DNA of 64,000 nucleotides from Faecalicatena faecalis (GCF_012524165.2 NZ_JABACJ020000001.1:186001-250000), one strand, 5' to 3'; positions 16,301 through 25,773 are shown, numbered from the stretch's first letter. Numbers and translations: made by a program. Notes: a model not told the origin generated them from the letters alone.

Positions 16301-17638
16301 ATGATTGAAAAGGTATTGATTGCAAACCGGGGCGAGATTGCCGTGCGGATTATCCGTGCCTGCCGGGAGATGGGAATTGAGACAGTGGCGGTCTACTCAG
16401 AGGCAGACAAAGAAGCGCTACACACCCAGTTAGCTGACGAGGCCGTATGTATTGGTCCGGCTCCATCCACACAGAGTTATCTGAGTATGGAGCAGATTAT
16501 CAGTGCGACACTTGTTTCCGGGGCTGATGCGATTCATCCGGGATTCGGATTTCTCTCTGAAAACAGCAGATTTGCAGAATTGTGTGAGCACTGTAATATC
16601 ACATTTATTGGGCCATCTTCACAGGTCATCCGCAAGATGGGAAATAAGCAGGAGGCAAGAAATACGATGATTGCCGCTGGAGTTCCTGTGATTCCTGGAA
16701 GCACGGAGCCCATCTACGATGCAAAAGCAGGGGCTGATATTGCAGCAGAAATCGGGTATCCAGTTATTGTAAAGGCGGCCCTTGGTGGCGGTGGAAAGGG
16801 AATGCGTGTGGCAGAGACGCCAGAAGAATTTGAAAGCAGCTTTAACACGGCTCAGAAGGAAGCGCAGATGGCTTTCGGCGACGGAACCATGTATATCGAA
16901 CATTTCGTGCAGCACCCGAGGCATATTGAATTTCAGATTCTGGCGGATAAACATGGAAATGTCATTCACCTTGGTGAACGTGACTGCTCTGTGCAGAGAA
17001 ATCATCAGAAGATGATTGAGGAATCTCCATCTATCGCACTCTCTGATAAGTTGCGGAAGAAGATGGGAGAGGCAGCGGTCAAAGCGGCGAAGGCTGCTAA
17101 TTACACCAATGCAGGCACTATTGAATTTCTTCTGGAGAAGAGTGGGAACTTCTATTTTATGGAGATGAACACCAGGATTCAGGTGGAGCATCCTGTCACA
17201 GAGTGGGTCACAGGAATCGACCTGATCAAGGAGCAGATCAAGATTGCTGACGGCAGAGAACTAAGCTATACCCAGGATGACGTAACCATAACAGGTCATG
17301 CCATTGAATGCCGGATCAATGCGGAGAATCCGAAAAAGAATTTCCGCCCGTCACCTGGCACCATCACCGATATGTATCTGCCCGGTGGAAAAGGTGTCCG
17401 TATCGATTCTGCAATTTACAGCGGTTACACGGTCACTCCATATTACGATTCCATGCTGGCAAAGCTGATTGTTCATGCCAAGAACCGTAAAGAAGCGATT
17501 CGGAAGATGAGGAGCGCCCTGGGCGAGATCATAATTGAAGGAATTGATACAAATGTAGATTATCAATATGAAATTTTGCATCATCCTGATTTCGAGTCAG
17601 GCGATATAGATATAGAGTTTATAGAAAAAATGCAGTAA
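16301..17638 (+). CDS. accC: Biotin carboxylase subunit of acetyl-CoA carboxylase
   Basis: 445 residues, ATP-grasp enzyme. KVLIANRGEIAVRIIRACRE at the N-terminus, the glycine-rich lid GGGGKGMR near residue 165, and FMEMNTRIQVEHPVTE with catalytic Glu and Arg are present. It carboxylates the biotin of AccB with bicarbonate and ATP. Fifteen bases follow fabZ. Confidence 0.97.
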   Translation: MIEKVLIANRGEIAVRIIRACREMGIETVAVYSEADKEALHTQLADEAVCIGPAPSTQSYLSMEQIISATLVSGADAIHPGFGFLSENSRFAELCEHCNITFIGPSSQVIRKMGNKQEARNTMIAAGVPVIPGSTEPIYDAKAGADIAAEIGYPVIVKAALGGGGKGMRVAETPEEFESSFNTAQKEAQMAFGDGTMYIEHFVQHPRHIEFQILADKHGNVIHLGERDCSVQRNHQKMIEESPSIALSDKLRKKMGEAAVKAAKAANYTNAGTIEFLLEKSGNFYFMEMNTRIQVEHPVTEWVTGIDLIKEQIKIADGRELSYTQDDVTITGHAIECRINAENPKKNFRPSPGTITDMYLPGGKGVRIDSAIYSGYTVTPYYDSMLAKLIVHAKNRKEAIRKMRSALGEIIIEGIDTNVDYQYEILHHPDFESGDIDIEFIEKMQ

Positions 17639-17679
17639 AAGTGCCGACGATGTTTTAAGATTATTCAGAAAACGGAGAG

Positions 17680-17700
17680 CAAAAGGGCCTGACCCTTTTG
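17680..17700. repeat. G/C-rich hairpin repeat, copy 2
   Basis: CAAAAGGG, loop CCTGA, CCCTTTTG, with AAACGGAGAGC directly upstream. The same flank and loop recur at 41973-42002. Confidence 0.75.
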
Positions 17701-17736
17701 CAAATCCCTTTGCAAACAAGAAGTTAGGAGCTGTCT

Positions 17737-19449
17737 ATGAAGTTACAGAATATGTTTAAGAAGACGAGCAGAAAAGGTTATATTTCGTTAAAGGAATCCA
17801 GACCGGAGGTACCGGAGGGACTGCTTCGGAAATGTAATAAGTGTGGGGCCGCGATTATTACGGAGGATGTAAAGAATGGATATTACATCTGTCCGAAATG
17901 CCATGGATATTTCCGGGTCCACGCATACAGAAGGATTGAGATGCTTGCGGATGAAGGGTCTTTTGAAGAATGGGACCGCGGCCTTACAACAAGGAATCCT
18001 CTTGATTTCAAGGGATACGAGGAGAAAATCCAGGCTTTAAAGGAAAAGACGAACCTGGAGGAGGCAATCGTCACAGGGAAGATTCAAATTGACGGCAACC
18101 CGGCTGTGATCGGTGTCTGCGACGGGCGCTTCTTGATGGCCAGCATGGGCGAGGCTGTAGGGGAGAAGATTGCCCGGGCAGTGGAGCGCGCAACAAAGGA
18201 AAAACTGCCTGTGATCATCTTTGCATGTTCAGGCGGAGCCAGAATGCAGGAGGGAATCGTCTCTTTGATGCAGATGGCAAAGACCTCCGCAGCCTTGAAA
18301 CGCCATAGTGACGCAGGACAGCTCTATGTCTCTGTTTTGACAGACCCGACCACAGGTGGTGTGACGGCGAGTTTTGCCATGCTGGGAGATATCATCCTGG
18401 CGGAGCCGAATGCACTGATTGGATTTGCCGGACCGCGCGTGATTGAGCAGACCATAGGCGAAAAGCTGCCGAAAGGCTTCCAGCGCTCCGAGTTCCTGCT
18501 TGAGCATGGCTTTATCGATAAGATTGTAGAACGTGAAAACATGAAAGAAGAATTGTCCCGGATTCTTTCTCTTCACAAGATGGATGGAAGCAGATGTGAG
18601 ATGTCCAAAGAGGCACACGTACAAGAGGAAGCTGTGGTGGAGAACCATCAGGAGCAGATTCATAAGCACCGCAGTTCCTGGGACCGGGTACAGGTATCCA
18701 GAAGAAAAGACCGTCCGGTAGGGGTAGATTACATCGATGCTTTATTCGAGGGATTTATGGAATTCCATGGGGACCGCTGCTTTAAGGACGATCAGGCGAT
18801 TATCGGAGGAATTGCTTACTTTAAAGGAATGCCGGTTACCGTGATTGCCCAGGCGAAGGGAAACACGACCAAAGAGAATATCGAACGCAATTTTGGAATG
18901 CCTTCCCCGGATGGCTACAGAAAGGCTCTGCGTCTGATGAAACAGGCGGAGAAATTCAACCGTCCGGTCATTTGTTTTGTCGATACCCCGGGAGCATTCT
19001 GCGGCCTGGAAGCGGAGGAACGCGGACAGGGAGAGGCAATCGCCAGAAATCTGTTCGAGATGTCCGGTTTGAGAGTGCCTGTCCTTTCCATTGTAATTGG
19101 AGAAGGCGGGAGCGGCGGTGCCCTGGCAATGGCGGTCGCAGATGAGGTGTGGATGCTGGAGAACTCCATCTATTCTATTCTTTCCCCGGAAGGCTTTGCG
19201 AGCATTCTGTGGAAAGACAGCAAACGTGCAAGTGAGGCGGCAGAGGTAATGCGTTTGACAGCCGCAGATCTACTGGAATTAAAAGTGATTGAAAAGGTCA
19301 TTCCCGAGCCCGCATCTTATACCCACGAAAACCTGTCAGAGGTCTGTGCGGCATTGAGCGGGCAGATCAGCTGTTTTCTGGAGGCGTACACACAACTCTC
19401 TAAAGAGGAGCTGACAGATAAGCGGTATGAGCGCTTTAGAAGGATGTAG
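17737..19449 (+). CDS. accDA: Fused acetyl-CoA carboxylase carboxyltransferase (beta plus alpha)
   Basis: 570 residues. Residues 1-~285 are AccD: a zinc ribbon LRKCNKCG...YICPKC, then the crotonase-like core with [11 protein letters not shown]. After a linker rich in Glu, His and Gln (~285-310), residues ~315-570 are Acc[31 protein letters not shown], and [10 protein letters not shown]. Most bacteria, including E. coli, encode these as two genes. Here one chain supplies both subunits, fixing the stoichiometry. It transfers carboxyl from biotin to acetyl-CoA, giving malonyl-CoA. It follows accC by about 100 bases that hold a repeat hairpin. Confidence 0.96.
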   Translation: MKLQNMFKKTSRKGYISLKESRPEVPEGLLRKCNKCGAAIITEDVKNGYYICPKCHGYFRVHAYRRIEMLADEGSFEEWDRGLTTRNPLDFKGYEEKIQALKEKTNLEEAIVTGKIQIDGNPAVIGVCDGRFLMASMGEAVGEKIARAVERATKEKLPVIIFACSGGARMQEGIVSLMQMAKTSAALKRHSDAGQLYVSVLTDPTTGGVTASFAMLGDIILAEPNALIGFAGPRVIEQTIGEKLPKGFQRSEFLLEHGFIDKIVERENMKEELSRILSLHKMDGSRCEMSKEAHVQEEAVVENHQEQIHKHRSSWDRVQVSRRKDRPVGVDYIDALFEGFMEFHGDRCFKDDQAIIGGIAYFKGMPVTVIAQAKGNTTKENIERNFGMPSPDGYRKALRLMKQAEKFNRPVICFVDTPGAFCGLEAEERGQGEAIARNLFEMSGLRVPVLSIVIGEGGSGGALAMAVADEVWMLENSIYSILSPEGFASILWKDSKRASEAAEVMRLTAADLLELKVIEKVIPEPASYTHENLSEVCAALSGQISCFLEAYTQLSKEELTDKRYERFRRM

Positions 19450-19469
19450 AAGAAAAGAGAGGTAGCATT

Positions 19470-20531
19470 ATGAATGCACTTAAAATAGGGGAAAAAACAG
19501 CGAAAATCCCTTTGATACAGGGAGGAATGGGAGTCGGCATCAGCCTTGGGAGCCTTGCCGGAAACGTAGCAAAAGAAGGCGGCATCGGTATCATTTCCAC
19601 TGCTCAGATTGGCTTTCGGGAGCCAGATTTTGACCAGCATCCATCTGCGGCAAATATCCGGGCCATATCAAAAGAGATGGAAAAGGCAAGGGCCATTTCT
19701 CCGGGCGGCATCATTGGATATAACATCATGGTAGCTTTGCGGGACTATAAGCAGCATGTGGAGGCAGCCGTTTCGGCAGGAGCAGACATCATCATCTCCG
19801 GGGCGGGGCTTCCGACAGAATTGCCGGGACTTGTCAAAGACAGTAGTGTGAAGATCGCTCCAATCGTCTCCACGGAAAAGTCGGCTAAAGTCATCTTAAA
19901 ATACTGGGGCAAAAAGTATCACAGAACTGCGGATCTGGTCGTGATCGAGGGGCCAAAGGCAGGAGGACATCTGGGATTTAAGAAGGAAGAGCTGGAGACC
20001 TATACCGAAGAGGTATATGAAGAGGAGATTAAAAAGATTATTGCGGTCGTACGTTCTTACGCAGAGGAATATCAGACAGAGATTCCGGTGGTGCTCGCAG
20101 GAGGTATCTATGACCAGGAAGATGTTAAGAAGGCGTTTTCTCTGGGCGTGGACGGTGTCCAGGTGGCGACCAGATTTGTGACGACAGTGGAATGTGATGC
20201 ACATATCCGCTACAAAGAAGCATATCTGAATGCTAAAAAGGATGACATCGTGATCGTGAAGAGCCCGGTTGGAATGCCGGGTCGTGCAATCTTGAATCCA
20301 TTTATGAAACGTGTTATGCTAGGAGAGAAGATTGCGCACACCCCATGCCACGGGTGTCTGGCGAGATGTAATCCGGCAGAGATTCCGTACTGCATCACAG
20401 ACAGCCTGGTGCATGCTGCGTTAGGTGAGGTGGATGATGCATTATTATTCTGCGGAGCCGAAGCATATAGAGCGGAACATATGGAGACAGTAAAAGAAGT
20501 GATGGATTCCCTGTTTGGGCTAACATCGTAA
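19470..20531 (+). CDS. FabK-like NAD(P)H flavin oxidoreductase / nitronate monooxygenase family
   Basis: 353 residues, FMN TIM barrel with IPLIQGGMGVGISLGSLAGNVAKEGG, PKAGGHLGF and VVLAGGIYDQED. The C-terminus adds a Cys-rich tail TPCHGCLARCNPAEIPYC that FabK lacks. It is 20 bases after accDA and before fabT, so is part of the fab transcription unit. It may be a second enoyl-ACP reductase-like enzyme, or detoxify nitronates; sequence alone does not decide. The Cys tail could bind a metal or take part in redox. Confidence 0.8.
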   Translation: MNALKIGEKTAKIPLIQGGMGVGISLGSLAGNVAKEGGIGIISTAQIGFREPDFDQHPSAANIRAISKEMEKARAISPGGIIGYNIMVALRDYKQHVEAAVSAGADIIISGAGLPTELPGLVKDSSVKIAPIVSTEKSAKVILKYWGKKYHRTADLVVIEGPKAGGHLGFKKEELETYTEEVYEEEIKKIIAVVRSYAEEYQTEIPVVLAGGIYDQEDVKKAFSLGVDGVQVATRFVTTVECDAHIRYKEAYLNAKKDDIVIVKSPVGMPGRAILNPFMKRVMLGEKIAHTPCHGCLARCNPAEIPYCITDSLVHAALGEVDDALLFCGAEAYRAEHMETVKEVMDSLFGLTS

Positions 20532-20572
20532 TCTGACATCAGAAAAGGAATCCGGAAAGGAGCACAGCATCT

Positions 20573-21019
20573 GTGAATGCACACGAGACAATCAACGATA
20601 TCCTCGTACATCTGTTTAACGAAATCTGGGAATTGGAGGAAGATGCGATTATAACGGATGAGTATAAAGATATCAGCAACAATGATATGCATATCATAGA
20701 GGCCGTTGGACTGGGCGATGACAGCACTATGTCCGTGGTAGCCAAGAAGCTCGGCATCACTGCCGGGTCTCTTACCACGTCTGTGAACAGCCTAGTCAAT
20801 AAGAAGTATATCATCCGTGAGAGAAGTGAGACTGACAGACGTGTAGTCTATATCCGTCTGACCGAGAAGGGGCGCAGGGCCTATCGGCATCATGAAGATT
20901 TTCACATGCAGATGACAGATGCGGTGATTCAGAATCTGGACGAGACAGAGATTCCGGTTCTTTTAAAAACACTGGAGAGCCTTTCAAAATTTTTCCGCGG
21001 ATACAAAGCAGAAGAATGA
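20573..21019 (+). CDS. fabT: MarR-family transcriptional regulator, FabT-like
   Basis: 148 residues from a GTG with GGAAAGGAG upstream. A winged helix near residues 50-105 shows STMSVVAKKLGITAGSLTTSVNSLVNKKYIIRERSETDRRVVYIRLTEKGR, the MarR pattern with the LTxKGR wing. FabT of streptococci represses the fab genes in complex with acyl-ACP. Here it is the last gene of the operon instead of near its front, and a matching palindrome lies on the fabH promoter, implying negative autoregulation of the whole unit. Confidence 0.85.
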   Translation: MNAHETINDILVHLFNEIWELEEDAIITDEYKDISNNDMHIIEAVGLGDDSTMSVVAKKLGITAGSLTTSVNSLVNKKYIIRERSETDRRVVYIRLTEKGRRAYRHHEDFHMQMTDAVIQNLDETEIPVLLKTLESLSKFFRGYKAEE

Positions 21020-21034
21020 CAATGGAAACTTTTT

Positions 21035-21063
21035 TTGACGTTTCCGGGAAAATGAGGTACAAT
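21035..21063 (+). promoter_or_regulatory. Sigma-A-type promoter
   Basis: TTGACG, 17-base spacer, TACAAT, beginning 15 bases after the fabT stop and ending about 75 bases before the Lys/Ala-rich gene. Confidence 0.7.
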
Positions 21064-21136
21064 ACACCTTGTAGCAAAATTAATGTTTATGTTGAAGTCT
21101 AAATACTTGAGTGTGTTTTGGCAGGAGGGAGCAAGT

Positions 21137-21802
21137 ATGGCAACAAAGAAAACAACAACGAAAACAACGAAGAAACCAGTAACCGCAGTAGAGACTCCGG
21201 TAGCAAAGGCTGAAGAAAAAGCAGCAGAGACTCCGGTAAAAGTAGAGGCAGTAAAAACAGAACCAGTGAAGGCGGAACCGAAGAAGACAGAGCCTGTGAA
21301 GGCAGAGCCTGCAAAGACAGAAGCAGTTAAGGCTGAATCAGTTGACAAGGATACGGTCAAGAAAGTACAGGTTAAGACAGAAGCCATCGAGACAAAGGCG
21401 GGCAAGGCAAAAGCGATTGAGACGAAGAAGGATACCACCAAGGCCATCGAGACAAGAGCCGCAGTTTTAAAAGATCCTGAACCTGCAAAAGAAGAAAAGC
21501 CGGCAGCTAAGAGAGCAGCCAGAAAGACAACGGCGAAGACAACAACAGCAAAGACTACAGCGGCAAAAACGACAGCAAAGAGAACGACAAAGAAGGCAGA
21601 AGTAAGCACCGAATTATTCCTGCAGTTTGCCGGAAGAGAGTATACTCAGAAGGAGATTCTCCAGAAGGTCAAAGATGTATGGACAAAAGAGTTAAAAAAC
21701 AAAGTCGGCGACATGAAAGACGTCAAGATTTACTTAAAGCCAGAAGAATTTGCTGCATATTATGTAATTAATGGAGACACAACAGGGAAAGTAGACTTAT
21801 AA
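21137..21802 (+). CDS. Lys/Ala/Thr-rich protein with DUF6465-like C-terminus
   Basis: 221 residues from ATG 21137 (GCAGGAGGGAGC upstream; a longer frame from 21083 has no such site). Residues 1-~150 consist of Lys/Thr/Ala/Glu/Pro-rich low-complexity repeats (KTEPVKAEP-like units), resembling histone H1 tails. Residues ~155-221 form a compact domain, TELFLQFAGREYTQKEILQKVKDVW...LKPEEFAAYYVING, which I recall as DUF6465 of Lachnospiraceae. Strong own promoter and terminator suggest an abundant monocistronic product. A nucleoid or nucleic-acid-binding role is inference from the basic tail only. Confidence 0.75.
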   Translation: MATKKTTTKTTKKPVTAVETPVAKAEEKAAETPVKVEAVKTEPVKAEPKKTEPVKAEPAKTEAVKAESVDKDTVKKVQVKTEAIETKAGKAKAIETKKDTTKAIETRAAVLKDPEPAKEEKPAAKRAARKTTAKTTTAKTTAAKTTAKRTTKKAEVSTELFLQFAGREYTQKEILQKVKDVWTKELKNKVGDMKDVKIYLKPEEFAAYYVINGDTTGKVDL

Positions 21803-21828
21803 TAAAATTCATGATACATAATCATAAG

Positions 21829-21880
21829 ACTCCGAATGCGGGATGAGATTGAAATTTCATTCCGGCATTCGGGGTTTTTT
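21829..21880 (+). terminator. Rho-independent terminator
   Basis: CCGAATGC...GCATTCGG stem with inner GATGAGATT/…TTCATT pairing, followed by TTTTTT. Confidence 0.9.
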
Positions 21881-22038
21881 CTATATTAAACTACCATTTA
21901 GAAAAGGAACCGAGGCGGGCTTTTTGGCAGAGTACATGGCAATCCTCTGCAGAATGTGATAAAATTGCAGATAGGACAAACGCCGTCAGGCAATCCTGGC
22001 AGCGGAAAGAATCAGTGATGGAGGAAAGAGGGAATAAG

Positions 22039-22623
22039 ATGACGAGAATAGAACAGCAGATTCAATTTATCAGAGAGATCGACAAAGTGAAGAATATTTA
22101 TCGTCAGACCTATTTGGCTGACGGAGAGAGGAAGGAAAATGATGCCGAACACTCCTGGCATATCGCACTGATGGCAATGCTCCTTAAGGAATATGTGCCC
22201 GGTGTGGATGTGATGAAGGTGATGGTCATGGTCTTGATTCACGATCTGGTCGAAATTGATGCGGGAGATACCTATGCGTATGATTCCCGGGGAGCGGAGA
22301 CGAAGCGTGCCAGGGAGGTTCAGGCTGCGGATCGGATCTTCGGACTGCTTCCAAAGGATCAGGGAGAGTACTTCCGAGAATTATGGGAAGAATTCGAATC
22401 CTATGAGACAAAAGAAGCTAAATATGCACATCTTTTGGATAACTTCCAGCCTCTCCTCTTAAACGATGCAAGCGGTGGAAAAAGCTGGGCAGAGCACGGT
22501 GTGAAGAAGTCCCAGATTTATAAGAGGAATGAGAAAATCGAGGAGACATCCGAGGATGTATGGGAATTTATGAAGAATATTGTGCAGAAACATATTGAAA
22601 AAGGAAACATTATCGATGAATAG
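22039..22623 (+). CDS. HD-domain hydrolase (YfbR/5'-nucleotidase-like)
   Basis: 194 residues from ATG 22039, placed behind AGGAAAGAGGG; GTG 22015 lies upstream of that site. The HD signature is seen as NDAEHSWHIALMA and VLIHDLVEIDAGDTY, with a further Asp in HLLDNFQPLL. HD_3-type proteins hydrolyse phosphate esters of nucleotides. The next gene is a sirtuin 24 bases downstream. Substrate not determinable. Confidence 0.8.
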   Translation: MTRIEQQIQFIREIDKVKNIYRQTYLADGERKENDAEHSWHIALMAMLLKEYVPGVDVMKVMVMVLIHDLVEIDAGDTYAYDSRGAETKRAREVQAADRIFGLLPKDQGEYFRELWEEFESYETKEAKYAHLLDNFQPLLLNDASGGKSWAEHGVKKSQIYKRNEKIEETSEDVWEFMKNIVQKHIEKGNIIDE

Positions 22624-22647
22624 AATGTAGGATCAGGAGGTAGCAGG

Positions 22648-23376
22648 ATGTATGAAAAGGAAGTTGACCAGCTGCAGAAAATCATAGATGAAAGCAACAA
22701 GATTGTTTTCTTTGGCGGTGCCGGAGTTTCAACAGAGAGTAATATCCCGGATTTCAGAAGTGCGGACGGCATCTATCATCAGGCATACAAGTATTCGCCG
22801 GAACAGGTCGTCAGTCACAGTTTTTTCATGCTGTATACAGAAGCCTTTTACGACTTTTATAGAGAAAAGATGATGATATTGGATGCAAAGTCCAACCCGG
22901 CCCATCAAAAGCTGGCCGAGCTGGAACAGGCTGGAAAGCTCAAAGCAGTCATTACACAGAATATTGATGGACTGCATCAGGCAGCAGGAAGTCAGAAGGT
23001 ATATGAGCTTCATGGGAGCATCCATCGTAATTATTGTATGGAGTGCGGCAGATTCTATGACGCGAAGTATGTGAAGGAATCAAAAGGAATCCCGCGCTGT
23101 GAATGTGGCGGCATTATTAAGCCGGATGTGGTCCTGTATGAGGAAGGTCTGGATGCTCAGACGATTCAGGGTGCCGTCAAGGCAATTACAGAAGCGGATA
23201 CGCTGATTATCGGAGGCACATCCCTGGTCGTATACCCGGCGGCAGGATTTATTGATTATTTCAGAGGAAGACATCTGGTTGTCATCAATAAATCGCAGAC
23301 AGCAAAAGCTGTCAGAGCAGAGCTCAATATCTCTGCCCCGATCGGTGAGATACTGGGACAGATTCAGGTAAGATAA
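22648..23376 (+). CDS. cobB: NAD-dependent protein deacetylase of the Sir2 family
   Basis: 242 residues. GAGVSTESNIPDFRSADGIY forms the NAD site, TQNIDGLHQAAG the Asn/Asp pair, and ELHGSIHRNYCMECG the catalytic His with the first CxxC; RCECGG supplies the second pair for zinc. It removes acyl groups from lysine, using NAD and releasing nicotinamide and O-acetyl-ADP-ribose. RBS AGGAGGTAGC lies before ATG 22648. It sits in a run with the HD hydrolase and a nitroreductase. Confidence 0.95.
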   Translation: MYEKEVDQLQKIIDESNKIVFFGGAGVSTESNIPDFRSADGIYHQAYKYSPEQVVSHSFFMLYTEAFYDFYREKMMILDAKSNPAHQKLAELEQAGKLKAVITQNIDGLHQAAGSQKVYELHGSIHRNYCMECGRFYDAKYVKESKGIPRCECGGIIKPDVVLYEEGLDAQTIQGAVKAITEADTLIIGGTSLVVYPAAGFIDYFRGRHLVVINKSQTAKAVRAELNISAPIGEILGQIQVR

Positions 23377-23414
23377 TTAAGAATATTTGTTTTGACAGAG
23401 AAGGAGGAAAAAAG

Positions 23415-23939
23415 ATGGATTTACTGGAGGTTATGAAGAACCGGCGCAGTATTAGAAAGTATACGAAGGAGTCTATTGGAGAGGAGAAGCTTTTGAAGAT
23501 TCTTCAGGCGGGAATGCTGTCAGCGTCCAGCCGAAACAGGCGTCCATGGGATTTTATCGTAGTAGAGGAGAAGGAGACTTTGGAGAAAATGTCAAAAGCC
23601 AGGGCTGCAGGAGCGAAGATGCTGGAAGGAGCGGCCTGTGCCATCGTGGTGACAGCAGACCCTGAGGTGACGGATGTATGGACAGAGGATTGCTCCATTG
23701 CTCTTGCCAATATGCATTTGATGGCATCCTCCCTGGGTGTGGGGAGCTGCTGGATACAAGGGCGGTTAAGGGAAGCAGAGAATGGGCAGTCTACTGAAGA
23801 ATATCTCCGTTCACTTTTACGTTTCCCTGAAAATTATAAGCTTGAGGCAATTCTGTCATTGGGGATGCCAGCAGAAGAATTAACGCCGCATCGTCTCGAA
23901 GAGCTGCCGACGGGGAAAATACACAGAGAGCATTTTTAA
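23415..23939 (+). CDS. Nitroreductase family protein
   Basis: 174 residues, starting MDLLEVMKNRRSIRKYTKESI, the FMN-binding Arg-Ser-x-Arg-x-Tyr pattern, with SSRNRRPWDFIVVE and LGVGSCWIQGRL further on. Typical of small FMN nitroreductases that reduce quinones or nitro groups with NAD(P)H. RBS AGAAGGAGG before ATG 23415. Physiological substrate unknown. Confidence 0.9.
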   Translation: MDLLEVMKNRRSIRKYTKESIGEEKLLKILQAGMLSASSRNRRPWDFIVVEEKETLEKMSKARAAGAKMLEGAACAIVVTADPEVTDVWTEDCSIALANMHLMASSLGVGSCWIQGRLREAENGQSTEEYLRSLLRFPENYKLEAILSLGMPAEELTPHRLEELPTGKIHREHF

Positions 23940-23948
23940 GAATAAAAT

Positions 23949-24019
23949 AAAAAGGACGTATGCCCTGTCAGTGAGAGTATCTATGATGATACTACACATA
24001 CAGAGCAGCGTCCTTTTTT
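23949..24019. terminator. Bidirectional terminator
   Basis: AAAAAGGACG (23949-23958) pairs with CGTCCTTTTTT (24009-24019) around a ~50-base internal structure, between convergent genes. Confidence 0.8.
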
Positions 24020-24063
24020 ATTATAACAATAAAAACTCCTGGGGATGCGCACTTCGCACATGT

Positions 24064-24924
24064 TTAATCTCTTGCCCACCGCCCGGAAGCGCCGCATGGG
24101 AGCACCAGTCCGTTTGAGCTTACCGGAAGTCCAATCTCCTGAGAATCTACACTTCCCTTCCAATCCTTTAATTCGGTAGAAATCATATACGTCAGAACTG
24201 CCGGGGCTAATCCTGTTGTATAGGAATTGATGAGAAAGAAAATTGCATCTTTGGAAAGAATCTGCGTACAAAGCTTGATCAGAGGATGAATCATATCCTC
24301 AATCTTCCAGATTTCTCCTTTCGGTCCTCTTCCATAAGAAGGCGGGTCCATGATGATGGCATCATAGGTATTGCCTCTGCGAATCTCCCGCTCCACAAAC
24401 TTTACACAGTCATCCACCAGCCAGCGGATCGGAGCATCTTTCAGCCCGGATGATGCAGCATTCTCCTTTGCCCAGTTGACCATCCCCTTGGAAGCATCCA
24501 CATGGGTCACCTGTGCACCCGCAGCCGCTGCTGCTAAAGTAGCGCCGCCTGTATAGGCGAACAGGTTAAGCACCTTGACAGGACGTCCAGCGTCTCGAAT
24601 CTTCTTGGAGAACCAGTCCCAGTTCACGGCCTGCTCCGGGAAAAGCCCGGTATGTTTGAAGTTGAACGGCTTTAAGTTAAAGGTGAGGCTGCCGTAGTGA
24701 ATCTGCCATTGATGAGGGAGGTCAAAAAATTCCCATTCTCCGCCGCCTTTTTTGCTGCGGTGGTAGTGTCCGTTGGGATTCTTCCATCCCCGATGTGTCT
24801 TAGGAGTATCCCAGATGACTTGCGGGTCGGGGCGAATCAGGAGATAGTCTCCCCAGCGCTCCAATTTTTCACCGTTCGAACAATCTATGACTTCATAATC
24901 TTTCCAGTTATCAGCTATCCACAT
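24064..24924 (-). CDS. Class I SAM-dependent methyltransferase (RlmI/RlmK-like)
   Basis: 286 residues from ATG 24924 (AGAAAGGA upstream); the frame reaches 25023 but without a ribosome site. VLNLFAYTGGATLAAAAAGAQVTHVDASKGMVNWAKEN is the SAM motif, with DPPSYGRGPKGEIWKIE as the catalytic DPPSY motif of rRNA base methyltransferases of the RlmI group. The PUA domain of true RlmI is missing. It could act on rRNA, but the target is not determined. Confidence 0.85.
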   Translation of the reverse strand: MWIADNWKDYEVIDCSNGEKLERWGDYLLIRPDPQVIWDTPKTHRGWKNPNGHYHRSKKGGGEWEFFDLPHQWQIHYGSLTFNLKPFNFKHTGLFPEQAVNWDWFSKKIRDAGRPVKVLNLFAYTGGATLAAAAAGAQVTHVDASKGMVNWAKENAASSGLKDAPIRWLVDDCVKFVEREIRRGNTYDAIIMDPPSYGRGPKGEIWKIEDMIHPLIKLCTQILSKDAIFFLINSYTTGLAPAVLTYMISTELKDWKGSVDSQEIGLPVSSNGLVLPCGASGRWARD

Positions 24925-25161
24925 AATTTTTCTAATCCTTTCTTGAGAAAACTGCCTGTCTGAAACGAACAGAAGGCGGAAAACTACACATATCATCTCA
25001 TAAATATCCACATTTTTCAACATACTTTTCCTGATTCAGCCCTTTGGGCTTGATTTCCCATTCGGATGAATCATTACGGAATTTTATAGAAAAGAGGTTT
25101 ACCTGACGGCAAGGTAGTGATAGAATATGTCTATAAGTGTAAAAAGAAGGGAGATTGTAAC

Positions 25162-25773
25162 ATGATCACAGTAAATGCAATGGGAGATGCCTGCCCGATT
25201 CCAGTCATCAAGGCAAAGAAAGCTCTTCAGGAACTTCAGGGACCAGAAGTTGTGGAGGTATTAGTGGACAATGAGATCGCCGTACAGAATGTAACGAAGA
25301 TGGCATCCAGTACAGGAGGAGATGTGACCTCAGAAAAAATCAGTGAGAGGGAATTTAAAGTGATCATTAGAACAGACCGTGTAATGCCGAGAACAGAAGT
25401 AAAGGAAGAGGAAGTGGTATGTCATCCCGATCGAAGGAGTGATACGGTGGTCGTCATCGCTTCAGACCGTATGGGGGAAGGTAATGACGCACTCGGTGCT
25501 GTACTGATCAAAGGCTTTCTCTTTGCAGTGTCACAGCTCGATGAACTGCCGAAGGCAATCCTTTTCTATAATGGCGGCGCTAAGCTGACATGTGAAGGCT
25601 CAGATTCGCTTGAAGACCTAAAGACCATGGAGGCACAGGGTGTTGAGATCATGACATGCGGGACTTGTCTGGATTACTATGGATTGAAGGAAAAGCTGCA
25701 GGTCGGATCAGTGACGAATATGTATAGTATTGTGGAAACGATGGATCAGGCAGGAAAGATCATACGTCCATAA
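25162..25773 (+). CDS. yedF: YedF-like sulfurtransferase-like selenium metabolism protein
   Basis: 203 residues from ATG 25162, next to AAGGGAGA. Residues 1-75 are a TusA domain with Cys11 in GDACPIPV. Residues ~100-200 are a DsrE-like domain with CGTC near 174. This two-domain form is the marker protein found beside selD in selenium-using bacteria. It begins the run yedF-selD-selA-selB-lysR. The exact reaction is unproven; handling of persulfide or perselenide is the usual proposal. Confidence 0.9.
   Translation: MITVNAMGDACPIPVIKAKKALQELQGPEVVEVLVDNEIAVQNVTKMASSTGGDVTSEKISEREFKVIIRTDRVMPRTEVKEEEVVCHPDRRSDTVVVIASDRMGEGNDALGAVLIKGFLFAVSQLDELPKAILFYNGGAKLTCEGSDSLEDLKTMEAQGVEIMTCGTCLDYYGLKEKLQVGSVTNMYSIVETMDQAGKIIRP

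Noticed and set aside
21829..21880. Riboswitch after the DUF6465 gene
   Set aside because: A single hairpin with a T run fits a simple terminator; the next gene has 150 further bases without clear structure.
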